Of a stretch of 64,000 nt of DNA, positions 9,262 through 17,964 are shown piece after piece. The notes beneath the pieces were generated by a model that was not told the origin of the DNA, searched no databases, and saw only the letters and a program-made list of their open reading frames with translations. The stretch is from CBDAQA01 sp965198865. GTDB lineage: Bacteria; Planctomycetota; Phycisphaerae; Tepidisphaerales; Tepidisphaeraceae. The DNA lies in assembly GCA_965198865.1 (NCBI GenBank), contig CBDAQA010000023.1, forward strand, positions 4,774 through 68,773, in the 5' to 3' direction. Position 1 is the stretch's first letter, and every line of letters starts with the position of its first letter. The position numbers were made by a program, and so were the translations under genes.

Positions 9262-11142
9262 ATGGCGGATGAACCGCTGTCGATCCGCGGGGTCCACTGG
9301 CGCGACGCGCTGCCGTTCACCCACCTGTTCCGCGCGTTCCGCGTCGCCGTCCACCCCTCCAAGATCGTGCTCGCCCTGGCCGCCCTGCTGCTGTCGTACG
9401 TCGGCGGCCGTGGGCTGGACCTGGTCTGGCCGGTGCAGGACCGGGCCGTCGCGGGTGAGGTGGACTTGTACGAGGCGTTCTCCGCGCACGCGGCGTCGGG
9501 CCCGTCCTTCGCCCACGTCCGCCGGGCGGCCCGCGCGCAGGTCGAATCGGCCTACGCGCACGCGCTGCTCGCCGACCAGATCGTCACCGACCCCGCCGCC
9601 GCCGCCGCCGCAGCCAAGAGTGGCGACCGGCTGAGCGACCTGAAGCAGCACATCCGCTCCCGCCGCGATCAGGCGGTCACCACGGCGAACGACCAGCACG
9701 GCTCGGCCCTGAAGGCCAGCGAGGCCGCCGCCGACCCCGTCGCCGCCCGCCGCGCCGCCGACGAGGGCCAGCGCGCCACGATCCGCAGCGCCTTCGACGC
9801 CGCCTCGGTCGAGTACCGCGCCGCCTCGCAGGTGAAGAACGCCGGCCTCTACGACGTCTTCTTCGACTACGAGTCCCGCCAGCTCAGCAATGCCGTGCAG
9901 GGGGTGCGCGAGTGGAACTGGTTCGGCAACGACCGGTCCTCGCCCGTCGCCGCCGACCTCGCCGAGGCCCTGCCGCCCGCGCCGGCGGGCAGCGCCTTGG
10001 CCGGTGGCCCCATGACGGGTGCCCTGTCCCCGGTGAACCCGCTCGCCGCGGCATCGGTCGAGCCCCCCGCCACGATCGCGGTCACGACCGCGATGTTGTC
10101 GCTCCCCGGCGCGGCAGCGCCCGCCATCATCCCGTCGGTCGTCCGCTTCTTTGCCGTCGGCCCCGTCTGGCTGCTGACGCAGCACCCGGTCTACTTCGCC
10201 CTCTTCGGCAGCGGCGTGCTGATCCTGTGGTCGGTGTTCGGCGGCGCGATCAGCCGCATCGCCGCCGTCCACGTCGCCCGCGATGAGAAGCTCAGCATCC
10301 GCTCGGCCCTGGTCTTCTCCGGCGGGAAGTTCCTCAGCTTCCTGTGCGCCCCGCTGATCCCGCTCGGCATCCTGGCCGGCGTCGGGCTGACGACCTCGCT
10401 CGTGTCGCTGGTGCTCACCGTCGTCCCCTGGTTCGGACCGACCATCGGCGTCGTGATCCTGGGCGTCGGCTTCGTGCTGGCGCTGCTGGCCGGCCTGGTG
10501 ATGGCGGTCGTGCTGGTCGGGCTGGTCGGCGGGTTCAACCTGATGTACCCGACCATCGCCGTCGAGGGGTCCGACAGCTTCGACGCGATCAGCCGCAGCT
10601 TCAGCTACCTCTACGCCCGACCCTGGCGGCTGGCGTTTTACACGGCCGTGTCGATCGTCTACGGGTCGGCCTGCTACCTGTTCGTACGCCTGTTCATCTA
10701 CCTCGTGCTCCGCCTGACCCACACGTTCGTCGACCTCGGCATCCTCGCCCGCGCCGACTCCACCGCGCCGCTCCTCTCCGCCCTCTGGCCCGACCCCGCC
10801 ACCACCGGCCGCCTCAGCTACGGCGTCGACGCGCTGGCCCTCACGTTCCCGCAGGAGGTGGGCGCCGCGTTCATCTGGCTGTGGGTCCACCTGACGGTCG
10901 CGATCCTGGGCGCGTTCGCGGTCTGCTTCTACTTCTCGGCCAACACGATCATCTACTACCTGCTCCGCGAGGACGTGGACGCCACGGACTTGAACGAGGT
11001 GTACGTCGACCCGTCCGACGAGGACGATGCCGACGAGCCCGACCCCGCTGACCCCGTGACGACCCCTAGGCGCAACGCCGCCTCCCCGGCCCCCGTCACG
11101 CCCCCTGCCAGCGACCCGACCGACGCCGCCCCGCCAACGTGA
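9262..11142 (+). CDS. Large multi-pass membrane protein of unknown function
   Basis: 626 residues. One hydrophobic helix lies near 34-52; an Ala-rich soluble, partly helical region fills about 60-290; at least six more transmembrane helices follow between 300 and 580 (for example I-P-L-G-I-L-A-G-V-G-L and L-L-A-G-L-V-M-A-V-V-L-V-G-L-V-G-G). The C-terminal 50 residues are acidic and then Pro/Ala-rich and disordered. The ATG follows GGAAGGAG. I recognise no named family; it looks like a lineage-conserved envelope protein. It has its own promoter and is followed by a tRNA gene. Confidence 0.85.
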   Translation: MADEPLSIRGVHWRDALPFTHLFRAFRVAVHPSKIVLALAALLLSYVGGRGLDLVWPVQDRAVAGEVDLYEAFSAHAASGPSFAHVRRAARAQVESAYAHALLADQIVTDPAAAAAAAKSGDRLSDLKQHIRSRRDQAVTTANDQHGSALKASEAAADPVAARRAADEGQRATIRSAFDAASVEYRAASQVKNAGLYDVFFDYESRQLSNAVQGVREWNWFGNDRSSPVAADLAEALPPAPAGSALAGGPMTGALSPVNPLAAASVEPPATIAVTTAMLSLPGAAAPAIIPSVVRFFAVGPVWLLTQHPVYFALFGSGVLILWSVFGGAISRIAAVHVARDEKLSIRSALVFSGGKFLSFLCAPLIPLGILAGVGLTTSLVSLVLTVVPWFGPTIGVVILGVGFVLALLAGLVMAVVLVGLVGGFNLMYPTIAVEGSDSFDAISRSFSYLYARPWRLAFYTAVSIVYGSACYLFVRLFIYLVLRLTHTFVDLGILARADSTAPLLSALWPDPATTGRLSYGVDALALTFPQEVGAAFIWLWVHLTVAILGAFAVCFYFSANTIIYYLLREDVDATDLNEVYVDPSDEDDADEPDPADPVTTPRRNAASPAPVTPPASDPTDAAPPT

Positions 11143-11187
11143 CGCTGGCATCGCCCGCCTCGGCTATGGTATTGTTTGGACTGACTG

Positions 11188-11261
<74 letters not shown>

Positions 11262-11378
11262 ATCAGTTTCCTAGAAAGAGTTTAGGCACCGATCGAGGCC
11301 GCCGATTTTTGCCCACAGTATCCGGCAAGGTATCCGGATTCTCACGTTGCTCTCGAAAGTGCCGGTATACCGCCGCGG

Positions 11379-11948
11379 ATGCACGGCAAGGCACTGAACC
11401 GGCTCCGACGCCAACTCGCTGACCTCGACCTTGGCATTCTGTCCGATGTCGGGCGTCATCGCCCCAAGGGCTACCGCTATGCCATCGGTAAGCTCGCGAA
11501 CGGTTCCGATGCACGGTTTTGGCTCGGCCACATCCAGAGTGAGGCCCAACGTCGAGCTTCGATGTACCTCCGCACTTGGGGGGCGATAGTGAAATCGGGT
11601 CGGTCGCAATGGACCGACGAACTTCTCGCCAAGACGAAGGACATTGCCGACGAGATTGATGAAGTCGTCCGACTAAATGTTGCTGGTCTCCAAGAACTTG
11701 CCTCCATTTACGAGGAGAGGTCCACGGCTACGCGGCAGTCGATCTCGTTTTGGTCACCAGAGAGCGTGCGGACCAGCACCCCATCGACCGTTGCGGCGGT
11801 TGCGACTTCTTCCGGTCAAGGCTCGGTGAAGGCGCTGTACAGGACCCGCATCTGTGGCGGGTCGCCGAAGTCGAAGTTGTCGTTCTCCACGGTCAGGAGA
11901 ACCGGCCGCAGCTTGTCCTTCTCCCAGTCGCCTTGGCTGTACTTGTAG
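11379..11948 (+). CDS. Hypothetical protein, doubtful 3' part
   Basis: An open frame of 189 residues. Roughly residues 1-125 look protein-like (Arg/Leu-rich helices, a W-L-G-H segment and an acidic T-K-D-I-A-D-E-I-D-E-V helix). The last 60 are low-complexity Ser/Arg and run across the helicase remnant on the other strand, so the original gene probably ended or was cut near 11770. GC is lower than in the neighbours. No family is recognised. It lies just after tRNA-Arg in a patch of debris and may be foreign. Confidence 0.35.
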   Translation: MHGKALNRLRRQLADLDLGILSDVGRHRPKGYRYAIGKLANGSDARFWLGHIQSEAQRRASMYLRTWGAIVKSGRSQWTDELLAKTKDIADEIDEVVRLNVAGLQELASIYEERSTATRQSISFWSPESVRTSTPSTVAAVATSSGQGSVKALYRTRICGGSPKSKLSFSTVRRTGRSLSFSQSPWLYL

Positions 11949-12028
11949 TACCGCTCGACGAATTTCTTCAGCAGGGCCACGGCGATCTCCTGCCACACCC
12001 GCACCCGGCGGAAGTGGGCGAAGTTCAG
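11816..12028 (-). pseudogene. C-terminal fragment of a DEAD/SNF2-type helicase or restriction subunit
   Basis: The minus-strand frame ending in TGA at 11816 reads F-A-H-F-R-R-V-R-V-W-Q-E-I-A-V-A-L-L-K-K then F-V-E-R-Y-Y-K-Y-S-Q-G-D-W-E-K-D. This pattern is typical of the C-terminal region of large DNA helicases of restriction and defence systems (type III Res-like). Only about 65 residues survive. Its upstream end abuts the stop of the GntR fragment at 12025, so the two broken genes were joined by deletion or rearrangement. The family call is inferred from a short match. Confidence 0.5.
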
Positions 12029-12252
12029 CTCTCGGCCGGGCTGATGGTCGACACATAGGTCCCGGCTCCCGGGACGTACTCGACGATCCCCTCGCTGGCC
12101 AGCCGGTTGATCGCCTCCCGCAGGGGCGTCTGACTGACGTTCGATTCCTTTGCTACGGTTCGGTTAACGATCCGTTGGCCGGCGCGGAGCTCCCCGCTTG
12201 CCAGCGCGCGGCGAAGGCCCAGATACGCTCGATCGGTGAGAGTCGCTTCCAT
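12025..12252 (-). pseudogene. GntR-family regulator, DNA-binding domain only
   Basis: 75 residues starting M-E-A-T-L-T-D-R-A-Y. The GntR winged helix is complete: L-R-R-A-L-A-S-G-E-L-R-A-G-Q-R-I, V-S-Q-T-P-L-R-E-A-I-N-R-L-A-S-E-G-I-V, and G-A-G-T-Y-V-S. Normal GntR proteins carry a further 130-170 residues of effector-binding domain, absent here. The frame stops at the junction with the helicase fragment. It may be a truncated regulator or, less likely, a functional stand-alone DNA-binding protein. Confidence 0.7.
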
Positions 12253-12328
12253 GTAGCAGCAAATAGTCACCGTGTGTATCCTTCGTAAATTGAGCTACCG
12301 CCGCAGGCAAGATCGTTAAAGCTGGCGG

Positions 12329-13120
12329 TCATCTGCGAAACGCTTGGAGCAGGCGGTAAGTCCAAACGATCTTCTCGACGTTGAATCGGTGGATCAGTCG
12401 GCTGACGGGGTCGCCTGCGGAGTAGCGACGGGCGACGGCATAGCCCTCATCGAACTGGGCGCGGGTGATCCGGCCTGTCTTACTGGTGGCGTGGACGCGG
12501 AAGGCGGCCAGTTCGCGGTCGATCATGACCGGGTCAGCGGCGCGGCCCATGCGGAGCCAGAGGTCGTAGTCCATCGTGTAGTGCAGCGTCGTGTCAATCG
12601 CTCCGACGGATCGGCCGAAGGACGCCCGCCAGAAGACGGCGGGCTGGGCGATGAAGTTCTCGCGGAGGAGCCGGCGGTAGGCATAGCGGCGGAGGGACCG
12701 CGCCTTATAGCGGACGATCGTATTACGAATGGGATGGCCGGCCTCGTCAACGATGCGATAGCGGCCCACGGCCCAGCAGACGGCGGGGTCGGCGAACGTC
12801 TTGGCAACGGCGGCGAGGGCACCGGGCAGGTAGATGTCGTCGCTGTTCAGCCAGCCAACCACATCGTCGGTCGACCCGGCCATATCGACCTGGGCCAATC
12901 CCTTGTTGACGGCGTCGGACTGGCCGGCATCGGGGCCGGTGGTCCAGCGAAGGCGGGGATCAGCGGTTGAGCGGAGCAGGCCGACGGTGCCGTCGGTGCT
13001 GCCACCGTCGATGACCATGTGCCGCAGGTCGAACGGGCCGGATTGGGTCAGCACGGAGTCGAGCGTCTGCCGCAGGTAGGCGGCCTGGTTGAAGGAAGGA
13101 GTGACGATCCAGATCCGCAT
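12329..13120 (-). CDS. Family 2 glycosyltransferase
   Basis: 263 residues. The GT-A fold signatures are present: I-V-T-P-S-F-N-Q-A-A-Y-L at 4-15, I-D-G-G-S-T-D-G-T at 37-45 and W-L-N-S-D-D-I-Y-L-P-G-A (the DxD-type metal site) near 90. These enzymes move sugars from nucleotide donors to glycan or lipid acceptors at the cytoplasmic face of the membrane. No transmembrane segment is visible. It stands alone, with debris upstream and a small divergent gene beyond. The acceptor cannot be predicted. Confidence 0.9.
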   Translation of the reverse strand: MRIWIVTPSFNQAAYLRQTLDSVLTQSGPFDLRHMVIDGGSTDGTVGLLRSTADPRLRWTTGPDAGQSDAVNKGLAQVDMAGSTDDVVGWLNSDDIYLPGALAAVAKTFADPAVCWAVGRYRIVDEAGHPIRNTIVRYKARSLRRYAYRRLLRENFIAQPAVFWRASFGRSVGAIDTTLHYTMDYDLWLRMGRAADPVMIDRELAAFRVHATSKTGRITRAQFDEGYAVARRYSAGDPVSRLIHRFNVEKIVWTYRLLQAFRR

Positions 13121-13250
13121 CGGAAGAGTTTGAAAGTTATGGGCATCGGCTTTGCTCGGCCTGGGCGTGACAACCTGTGCCGCGACGGGCTGGCGTTCAG
13201 CTCGGCCGGTGAGGTTAGCAGATCACCTGGACCTTTGAAGGAGGCCCGCC

Positions 13251-13490
13251 ATGCGTACCATCACCCCGCCGGAGCATCGTGAAGGGTCCGTCGCCCGCGC
13301 CATTGAGGCCCAGACGGCCAAGCTGCCGTCCGACCTGTTCCTGTGGTTGGCCGGCGTGTCGATCCTCGGATCGCTCGCGCTGAAGGCGACCGGCCGCGAC
13401 AAGGACGCCCTGTTTGTGGGGCAGTGGCCCGCCCCGTTCATGCTGCTGGGCATCTACAACAAGCTGGTGAAGCTGTTGGGCTCAGACTGA
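13251..13490 (+). CDS. Small membrane-associated protein
   Basis: 79 residues. The N-terminal 35 residues are polar; one hydrophobic helix follows (L-F-L-W-L-A-G-V-S-I-L-G-S-L-A-L), then A-P-F-M-L-L-G-I-Y-N-K-L-V-K-L-L. A strong ribosome site GAAGGAGG lies upstream of the ATG, and a good terminator lies downstream, so it is very likely expressed. I do not recognise the family. Confidence 0.7.
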   Translation: MRTITPPEHREGSVARAIEAQTAKLPSDLFLWLAGVSILGSLALKATGRDKDALFVGQWPAPFMLLGIYNKLVKLLGSD

Positions 13491-13511
13491 AGTCTGCTAC
13501 GATCGGATCGC

Positions 13512-13548
13512 AAGGAGCCCCGGACGAAGGTTCGGGGCTCCTTCGTTT
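13512..13548. terminator. Bidirectional terminator between convergent genes
   Basis: AAGGAGCCCCG (13512-13522) pairs perfectly with CGGGGCTCCTT (13533-13543), loop of 10, followed by CGTTT. It serves the plus-strand small gene ending at 13490 and touches the stop of the minus-strand response regulator at 13548. Confidence 0.85.
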
Positions 13549-13955
13549 CAGGCCGTCTGCGCGGCGGCATCGTCACGGCGGATGTGCAGCTTGACCGCCT
13601 CCAACAACTGCTGGGGCGTGAACTGCGTCTTGACCAAGTGCTCGCGGACGCCGAGCTCGCGGGCGCGCGCGATGGTCTGGGCGTCGGACAGGCCGCTGAC
13701 GACGATGACCGGCACGTCGCGGCCGCGGACGTCCTCGCGGAGCCGCATGAGAAACGTCAGCCCATCCATCGGCGGGATCATTACGTCAAGCAAGATTAGG
13801 TCGGGGATCGCCTGGTTGAACAGACCGATCGCCTCGAACGCGTTGCCAGCGCCCTGCACCTGGTACCCCTCCAACTGAAGGAGGCGGACCAGTGGCCGGC
13901 GGGTCTCCGCGTGATCGTCGACGACAAGGATCGTTCCCATAGCGTTAGCGTGCAT
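13548..13955 (-). CDS. Single-domain response regulator (CheY-like)
   Basis: 135 residues from the ATG at 13955 (130 from the alternative ATG at 13940, which gives M-G-T-I-L-V-V-D-D). Receiver-domain residues are all present: the acidic pair V-V-D-D-H, the phospho-acceptor Asp in L-I-L-L-D-V-M-I-P-P-M-D-G, the switch Ser in V-V-S-G-L and the Lys in L-V-K-T. There is no output domain. Such proteins act by phosphorylation-dependent protein contacts; the kinase is not in the window. Confidence 0.88.
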   Translation of the reverse strand: MHANAMGTILVVDDHAETRRPLVRLLQLEGYQVQGAGNAFEAIGLFNQAIPDLILLDVMIPPMDGLTFLMRLREDVRGRDVPVIVVSGLSDAQTIARARELGVREHLVKTQFTPQQLLEAVKLHIRRDDAAAQTA

Positions 13956-14004
13956 TATGCGCCCCCGGCGAGCCAATAGGGAAGGGTCAATTCCCTGAAC
14001 CGGG

Positions 14005-15264
14005 TCACCGCTGAGGGTGTTGCAGGAAGCCCTGAACCAGCGGCTCGATCTTTCGCCGCAGGGCGGGGTTGGCGTAGCCGACCCAGTTCAAGCCGGTCGT
14101 CGTGTCGAGCGGGCCGTCCAGCGGTTCGCCCGCGGCGTCGGTGATGATCGCGCCGGCCTCCTCGGCGATCAGCAGCGTGGCGCAGTCGTAGGGGTGGCAG
14201 CAGAGCCCCTCGGGCTGGCCCTGCAGCTTGTAGAACGCGGGGCGAAGGTCGGCCGTGAAGCGGTCATGGCCGACGACCAGCTCGTAGAACTGGCCGCCGG
14301 TGCTGATGTACTGGTCGTCGAAGACGGTGGCCTTGGTCACGTCGGCGGGTCCGATCAGGTTCTTGGCCAGGTGCTCCATCAGCCGGCTGGAGAGCTCCTT
14401 GGTGCCGGGGAAAAAGTTGGCGACGCTGGCGAAGCCGTGGTGGATATCGGTCGCCTGGCTGGGGCGGACGCGCAGGGGTTCGCCGGTGATGATCGACATG
14501 ATCGCCGGGGCCATGTCCGGCTCCTCGCCGGCCTGGAACGCCAGCGCGATCTGCACGTCCTGCTCGGTCACGTGCCCCCGGCCGACCAGGATGTCGCCGA
14601 TCCGCCCGCCCTCGCGGTTCTGGTGGTTCAGGGCGTCGATCACGTGCTCGTCGGCCACCTTGCCCATCTTGGTCAGCACCCGGCCGACCGGGCGGTGGGT
14701 GAGGTCGTCCAGGAACACCTGCGGCTCGACCAGCGACTTCTTCTCCTCCAGCCGCTCGCGCACGGCCCGGGTGCCCTGCCCCTTGATGGCCCACAGCACG
14801 TCGCCGTGGCCCATCTTGCTCGTGGGCAGCTCGGTCATGACGGCGATCTCGATGTCGCGCAGCCGGGTGCCGGGCCCCTTGTTCGGCGCGACGCCCGCCA
14901 GCGCCCAGGCGGACCGCTTGTCGTACATCAGGCCGCGGGTGCCATCGATCGGGTCGACGATCACGCGGATCAACGCCCGGTCGGCCCGGAGTCCGCGAGG
15001 GAACACCACCGGCCCCTCCCGGCCATGCTCGTCCTCCAGTCCCTCGGCGACCAGCACCAGCGGCGTCTCGTTGCCCCACTCCTCGCAGAACGCCTCGAGC
15101 AGCGGGTCGACGGCCGTGTCGACGCCGTAGATCGTGTCGGCCATCGCCGACCGACTGACGGCGGCGAAGTCGCCGTTCGTGCGCGACTTCATGATCGTCT
15201 CCCGCACCTTCCGCTGGAATTGGCGGAGGCGGTCGACGATCTGCTGGGGGTCTTGAATCTGCAT
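14005..15264 (-). CDS. Inositol-monophosphatase-family phosphatase with inserted MshEN-like module
   Basis: 419 residues, against about 260-330 for ordinary family members. Metal-site motifs are V-D-P-I-D-G-T-R-G-L (103-112), an upstream V-A-E-G-L-E-D-E, and near the C-terminus C-H-P-Y-D-C-A-T-L-L-I-A-E-E-A-G-A. Such enzymes dephosphorylate inositol phosphates, PAP or sugar bisphosphates with Mg2+. The extra segment at 191-244 has two tandem 24-residue units of form G-x-x-L-x-x-x-G-x-V-x4-V-x3-L-x-x-Q separated by five residues, the layout of the GspE/MshEN N-terminal domain, some of which bind cyclic di-GMP. Ligand binding here is inference. It lies downstream of a GHMP sugar kinase. Confidence 0.85.
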   Translation of the reverse strand: MQIQDPQQIVDRLRQFQRKVRETIMKSRTNGDFAAVSRSAMADTIYGVDTAVDPLLEAFCEEWGNETPLVLVAEGLEDEHGREGPVVFPRGLRADRALIRVIVDPIDGTRGLMYDKRSAWALAGVAPNKGPGTRLRDIEIAVMTELPTSKMGHGDVLWAIKGQGTRAVRERLEEKKSLVEPQVFLDDLTHRPVGRVLTKMGKVADEHVIDALNHQNREGGRIGDILVGRGHVTEQDVQIALAFQAGEEPDMAPAIMSIITGEPLRVRPSQATDIHHGFASVANFFPGTKELSSRLMEHLAKNLIGPADVTKATVFDDQYISTGGQFYELVVGHDRFTADLRPAFYKLQGQPEGLCCHPYDCATLLIAEEAGAIITDAAGEPLDGPLDTTTGLNWVGYANPALRRKIEPLVQGFLQHPQR

Positions 15265-15370
15265 TCGGACTCCATTCCGCCCCGTTTAGCGACTGCCCGC
15301 AGGGCCAGGGTTGGCACGCCGGTGGGCGCTTGAAACCCGGCCCTCCGTGCCGTCGCTCCATGGGGACAAC

Positions 15371-16858
15371 TCAAACAACGATAGTCCCCGTGTGCCACGC
15401 CCCCGGGCTGGTCCCGGTGATCGCTTCCGGAACGTGCCCGGTGCGATTCTGGTACACGCTCATGATCTCCGCGATCGCCGCGTCGGCCGGCGACCGATCG
15501 TCGCACAGGATGGCCACCGTCCCCCCGCTGCCGCCGCCGGTGATTTTGGCGCCGTACAGGCCGGCGTGTTCCCGCTCGCGCGCCAGCTTCACCAGCAGGT
15601 CGCACTCGTCGGCACCGAGCATCGCGTCGTTCGAGTAGGACAGGTGCGAGGCGTACATCAGGTGGCCCGCCTGGTCCAACGCCAGCTTGCGCTGCGCTCC
15701 GCTCAGCGTGGCCGCCCGCTCCAGGAACTGAACGAACCGCCGCACGCGGCGGGCCTCCAGCACGTGGTGGTCGGTCGCGTGCTGGATCTCGTACGTCACG
15801 TCCGGTTCGACCGTGGTGGCTGAATCGATGGTAGGGCCGTACCGGTCGAGGAACGACCGGCCGGTGATCCCCTCGGGCACGTGGGGGCGGAACAGGTTCT
15901 TGTAGTCTTCGGGGTCGAGGTTGGCGAGGTAGCCATGCATGGGGTCGGCGACCAGTTCCCGGCCGTGGACCTGCCCCATCTGCTTGATCCGGTCGAGGAT
16001 GATCGCGTGACCCATGAACGCTGCGCAGCGGGTCCGGCCGTACTGGCCGCCGCCGGTGCTGTGCTTCACGCAGCTGTTGACGCCGACCACCTTCACGCCC
16101 GCCGGCAACTGCAGCGGCGGCAGGATCGCGTGCGGCTGGCAGACCAGCCGCAGCAGCGACCCTGCCTCGCCGTAGCAGCAGCTCACCTGGTCCATGATGC
16201 CGCGGGGGGCACCGGCGACCTCGTTCCCGACCCGCTGGCACAGGGCCGACAGGGCCATCGGGTCGACGTGGTCGGTCAGGCCGAGATGGGCCAACAGGTT
16301 GACCATGGTGGCCACCTCGATCGCGGCCGACGAGCTGAGCCCCGCCCCCGGGGGGACGGTGCCCAGCAATGCCAGGTTCACGCCCTGCAGGTGCGGGTCG
16401 GCCAGGTCGATCAGGGCGGCGCGGTGCAGGACCGTCAGGCATCCCGCCAGGTAGGCGGCCCACTGCCGGCCCGGGGCGGCGAAGCCGGCCTTCAACGCGG
16501 GCAACGGGCCGGCCAACGCGTCCAACGACACGTTGAACGTGAACGGCTTGTGGTCGTCGAGCAGGTTGAACGAGAAGACCTGCACCTGCCGATCGTCCCG
16601 GGCCTGCAGGGCCACGGCGGCCGCCCGGTCGAGCGTGGCCTCGGCGACGGACGAACCGGTGTAGTCGGCGATGCCGCCCATCACGTCGAGCCGGCCGGGG
16701 GCGCGGCTGATGCGGATCGGCCGGGCCGGGTTGAACGCCGCCGACAGTTCGGCCGACAGCCGGCCCCGCAGGGTGGGGACCGGATCCAGCTCGCCGAGCC
16801 GCGACGACAGCGACCCGTAGGGGGCGTAGTCCGGTGCGTCTGGGGCTTGGGATGGCAC
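15371..16858 (-). CDS. GHMP-family sugar kinase (galactokinase / L-arabinokinase-like)
   Basis: 495 residues from a GTG start with GGGAG about 9 bases upstream. The GHMP substrate motif reads A-P-G-R-L-D-V-M-G-G-I-A-D-Y, closer to L-arabinokinase-type M-G-G-I-A-D-Y than to galactokinase G-E-H-T-D-Y. The ATP loop is P-P-G-A-G-L-S-S-S-A-A-I-E-V, and motif 3 is I-T-G-G-G-S-G-G-T-V. The expected reaction is ATP-dependent C1 phosphorylation of a sugar; the sugar is not certain. It starts 41 bases after the lipoprotein gene and precedes the phosphatase, so the three may form an operon. Confidence 0.82.
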   Translation of the reverse strand: MPSQAPDAPDYAPYGSLSSRLGELDPVPTLRGRLSAELSAAFNPARPIRISRAPGRLDVMGGIADYTGSSVAEATLDRAAAVALQARDDRQVQVFSFNLLDDHKPFTFNVSLDALAGPLPALKAGFAAPGRQWAAYLAGCLTVLHRAALIDLADPHLQGVNLALLGTVPPGAGLSSSAAIEVATMVNLLAHLGLTDHVDPMALSALCQRVGNEVAGAPRGIMDQVSCCYGEAGSLLRLVCQPHAILPPLQLPAGVKVVGVNSCVKHSTGGGQYGRTRCAAFMGHAIILDRIKQMGQVHGRELVADPMHGYLANLDPEDYKNLFRPHVPEGITGRSFLDRYGPTIDSATTVEPDVTYEIQHATDHHVLEARRVRRFVQFLERAATLSGAQRKLALDQAGHLMYASHLSYSNDAMLGADECDLLVKLAREREHAGLYGAKITGGGSGGTVAILCDDRSPADAAIAEIMSVYQNRTGHVPEAITGTSPGAWHTGTIVV

Positions 16859-16898
16859 CGCGCGTCACTCCCGATTCGCAGGCCGCTGGCCGTTCTGC

Positions 16899-17462
16899 TC
16901 AAAAGCCCAGCAGACCCTTGCCGTCCCCCGTCCCCTTGTCAGCCTTGTGGCCGATCAACACCAGCTTGTTGATGGGGAAACGCCCGCCGCCGGTCCGCTC
17001 GAACGTGGCGGTCAGCACGTAATCCTGGGTGGGGACGATGGCCGGGAACGCAAGGGGGAACCGGTAGGTCCGCAGCGTCTTGTTCCACTTGTCCCGCTGC
17101 TCGGCCGGGGTCGCCAGCGACGCGACCCAAGGGCCGGCCACGCGCTTCCCGGTGAACGGGGGCTGCTTGCGGTAGTCGAACAGTTCGAACAGCACTTGGC
17201 CCGAAGCCTTGGTCGGGTCGCCGAACTGGTCGTCGAACTCCAGTTGGGCCTCGACGCCGTCCGGCTTGCCAACGCCGTCGAGGTCGGCCACCTGGGTGAA
17301 GATGGGGTGGATCCGCATCTCTCGCGGGACGAACAGTTCGGTAGCAGCGGGCGGGGGTGCCTTCCGGTCGGACTCGCACCCGCAAAGGAGGCTGACCGCC
17401 ATCACGGCACCGCTGAGCAGGGCGGCCCGTCCGGCCGAGGTGGCGAAGGCCCAACAGCACAT
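16899..17462 (-). CDS. Putative lipoprotein
   Basis: 187 residues from the ATG at 17462. An N-terminal signal (A-L-L-S-G-A-V-M-A-V-S-L) leads to a lipobox L-L-C-G-C at about residue 30, followed by a polar linker and a roughly 140-residue globular region with V-P-R-E-M-R-I-H-P-I-F-T-Q and several beta-rich segments. No known family is recognised. Likely anchored in the envelope. Directly upstream of the GHMP kinase on the same strand. Confidence 0.7.
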   Translation of the reverse strand: MCCWAFATSAGRAALLSGAVMAVSLLCGCESDRKAPPPAATELFVPREMRIHPIFTQVADLDGVGKPDGVEAQLEFDDQFGDPTKASGQVLFELFDYRKQPPFTGKRVAGPWVASLATPAEQRDKWNKTLRTYRFPLAFPAIVPTQDYVLTATFERTGGGRFPINKLVLIGHKADKGTGDGKGLLGF

Positions 17463-17577
17463 GGGCGGCAATGTAGGATCGGCCTCGGGGGGCGTCAAAC
17501 CAGCGGGAAACAAGCGCAGACCATACCCTATCGCGGTACGGCATTTTTGTTGACACGGGGTTCTTCTAGTTTATGTT

Positions 17578-17796
17578 TGTGCCCGACCGTACCGCCTAAG
17601 CCGGGCATGTGTATCGCCCGGCGCGGGGAACCCAAGCGGGTGCGTCCCCCTGGCCGGGCATGTTCCGGCCAGGGGACGTTCCGCTCGTCGTGATGCTCGG
17701 AGATTCCGGGCGTGCGACCGGGGCTAATCGCGCGTGCCGCAGGCCGCCCGAGGGAGACTTTCAACTCCCCGCCCGTCAGCTAACCCCGCCGGCACA
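17578..17796 (+). ncRNA. Cyclic di-AMP riboswitch aptamer (ydaO-yuaA type)
   Basis: The 3' core CCGTCAGCTAACC followed by CCG..GGC (17774-17793) matches the strongly conserved ydaO 3' consensus. The 5' core GCGGGGAACCCAAGCGGGTG then CGTCC (about 17624-17650) matches the GGGGGAACC...GGGTGAATCC block. Between them lie GC-rich hairpins, including CCCCTGGCCGG-GCATGTT-CCGGCCAGGGG. TGTGCC (17578-17583) can pair with GGCACA (17791-17796) as the closing helix. ydaO riboswitches bind c-di-AMP, usually turning off cell-wall hydrolase or osmolyte/potassium genes. Here the next gene is a 75-residue unknown protein. A TTGACA at 17550-17555 could be the -35 box. Confidence 0.75.
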
Positions 17797-17851
17797 TGAA
17801 AGGGATCGACGCGCCCACCCTCCTCGGCGGTTGACTCCTACCTTTTTGTCC

Positions 17852-17924
17852 GCCATCCCCCGTGGTAGCGCTCGCCGGGTCTGTGTGTTCCGGTCGAGGT
17901 ACCGCTGCCGCCATCGGGGATGGC
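17852..17924 (+). promoter_or_regulatory. Candidate expression platform of the riboswitch
   Basis: GGGGATGGC (17916-17924) can pair with GCCATCCCC (17852-17860) in a nine-pair long helix, or its last six bases can pair locally with GCCATC (17910-17915). The two pairings exclude each other, the hallmark of a switch. They lie between the aptamer and the ATG at 17965. The switching function is inferred from complementarity alone. Confidence 0.4.
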
Positions 17925-17964
17925 CCCACACGCCCGCCGCGGCGTGAGCAGGGAGCGTGTACCC

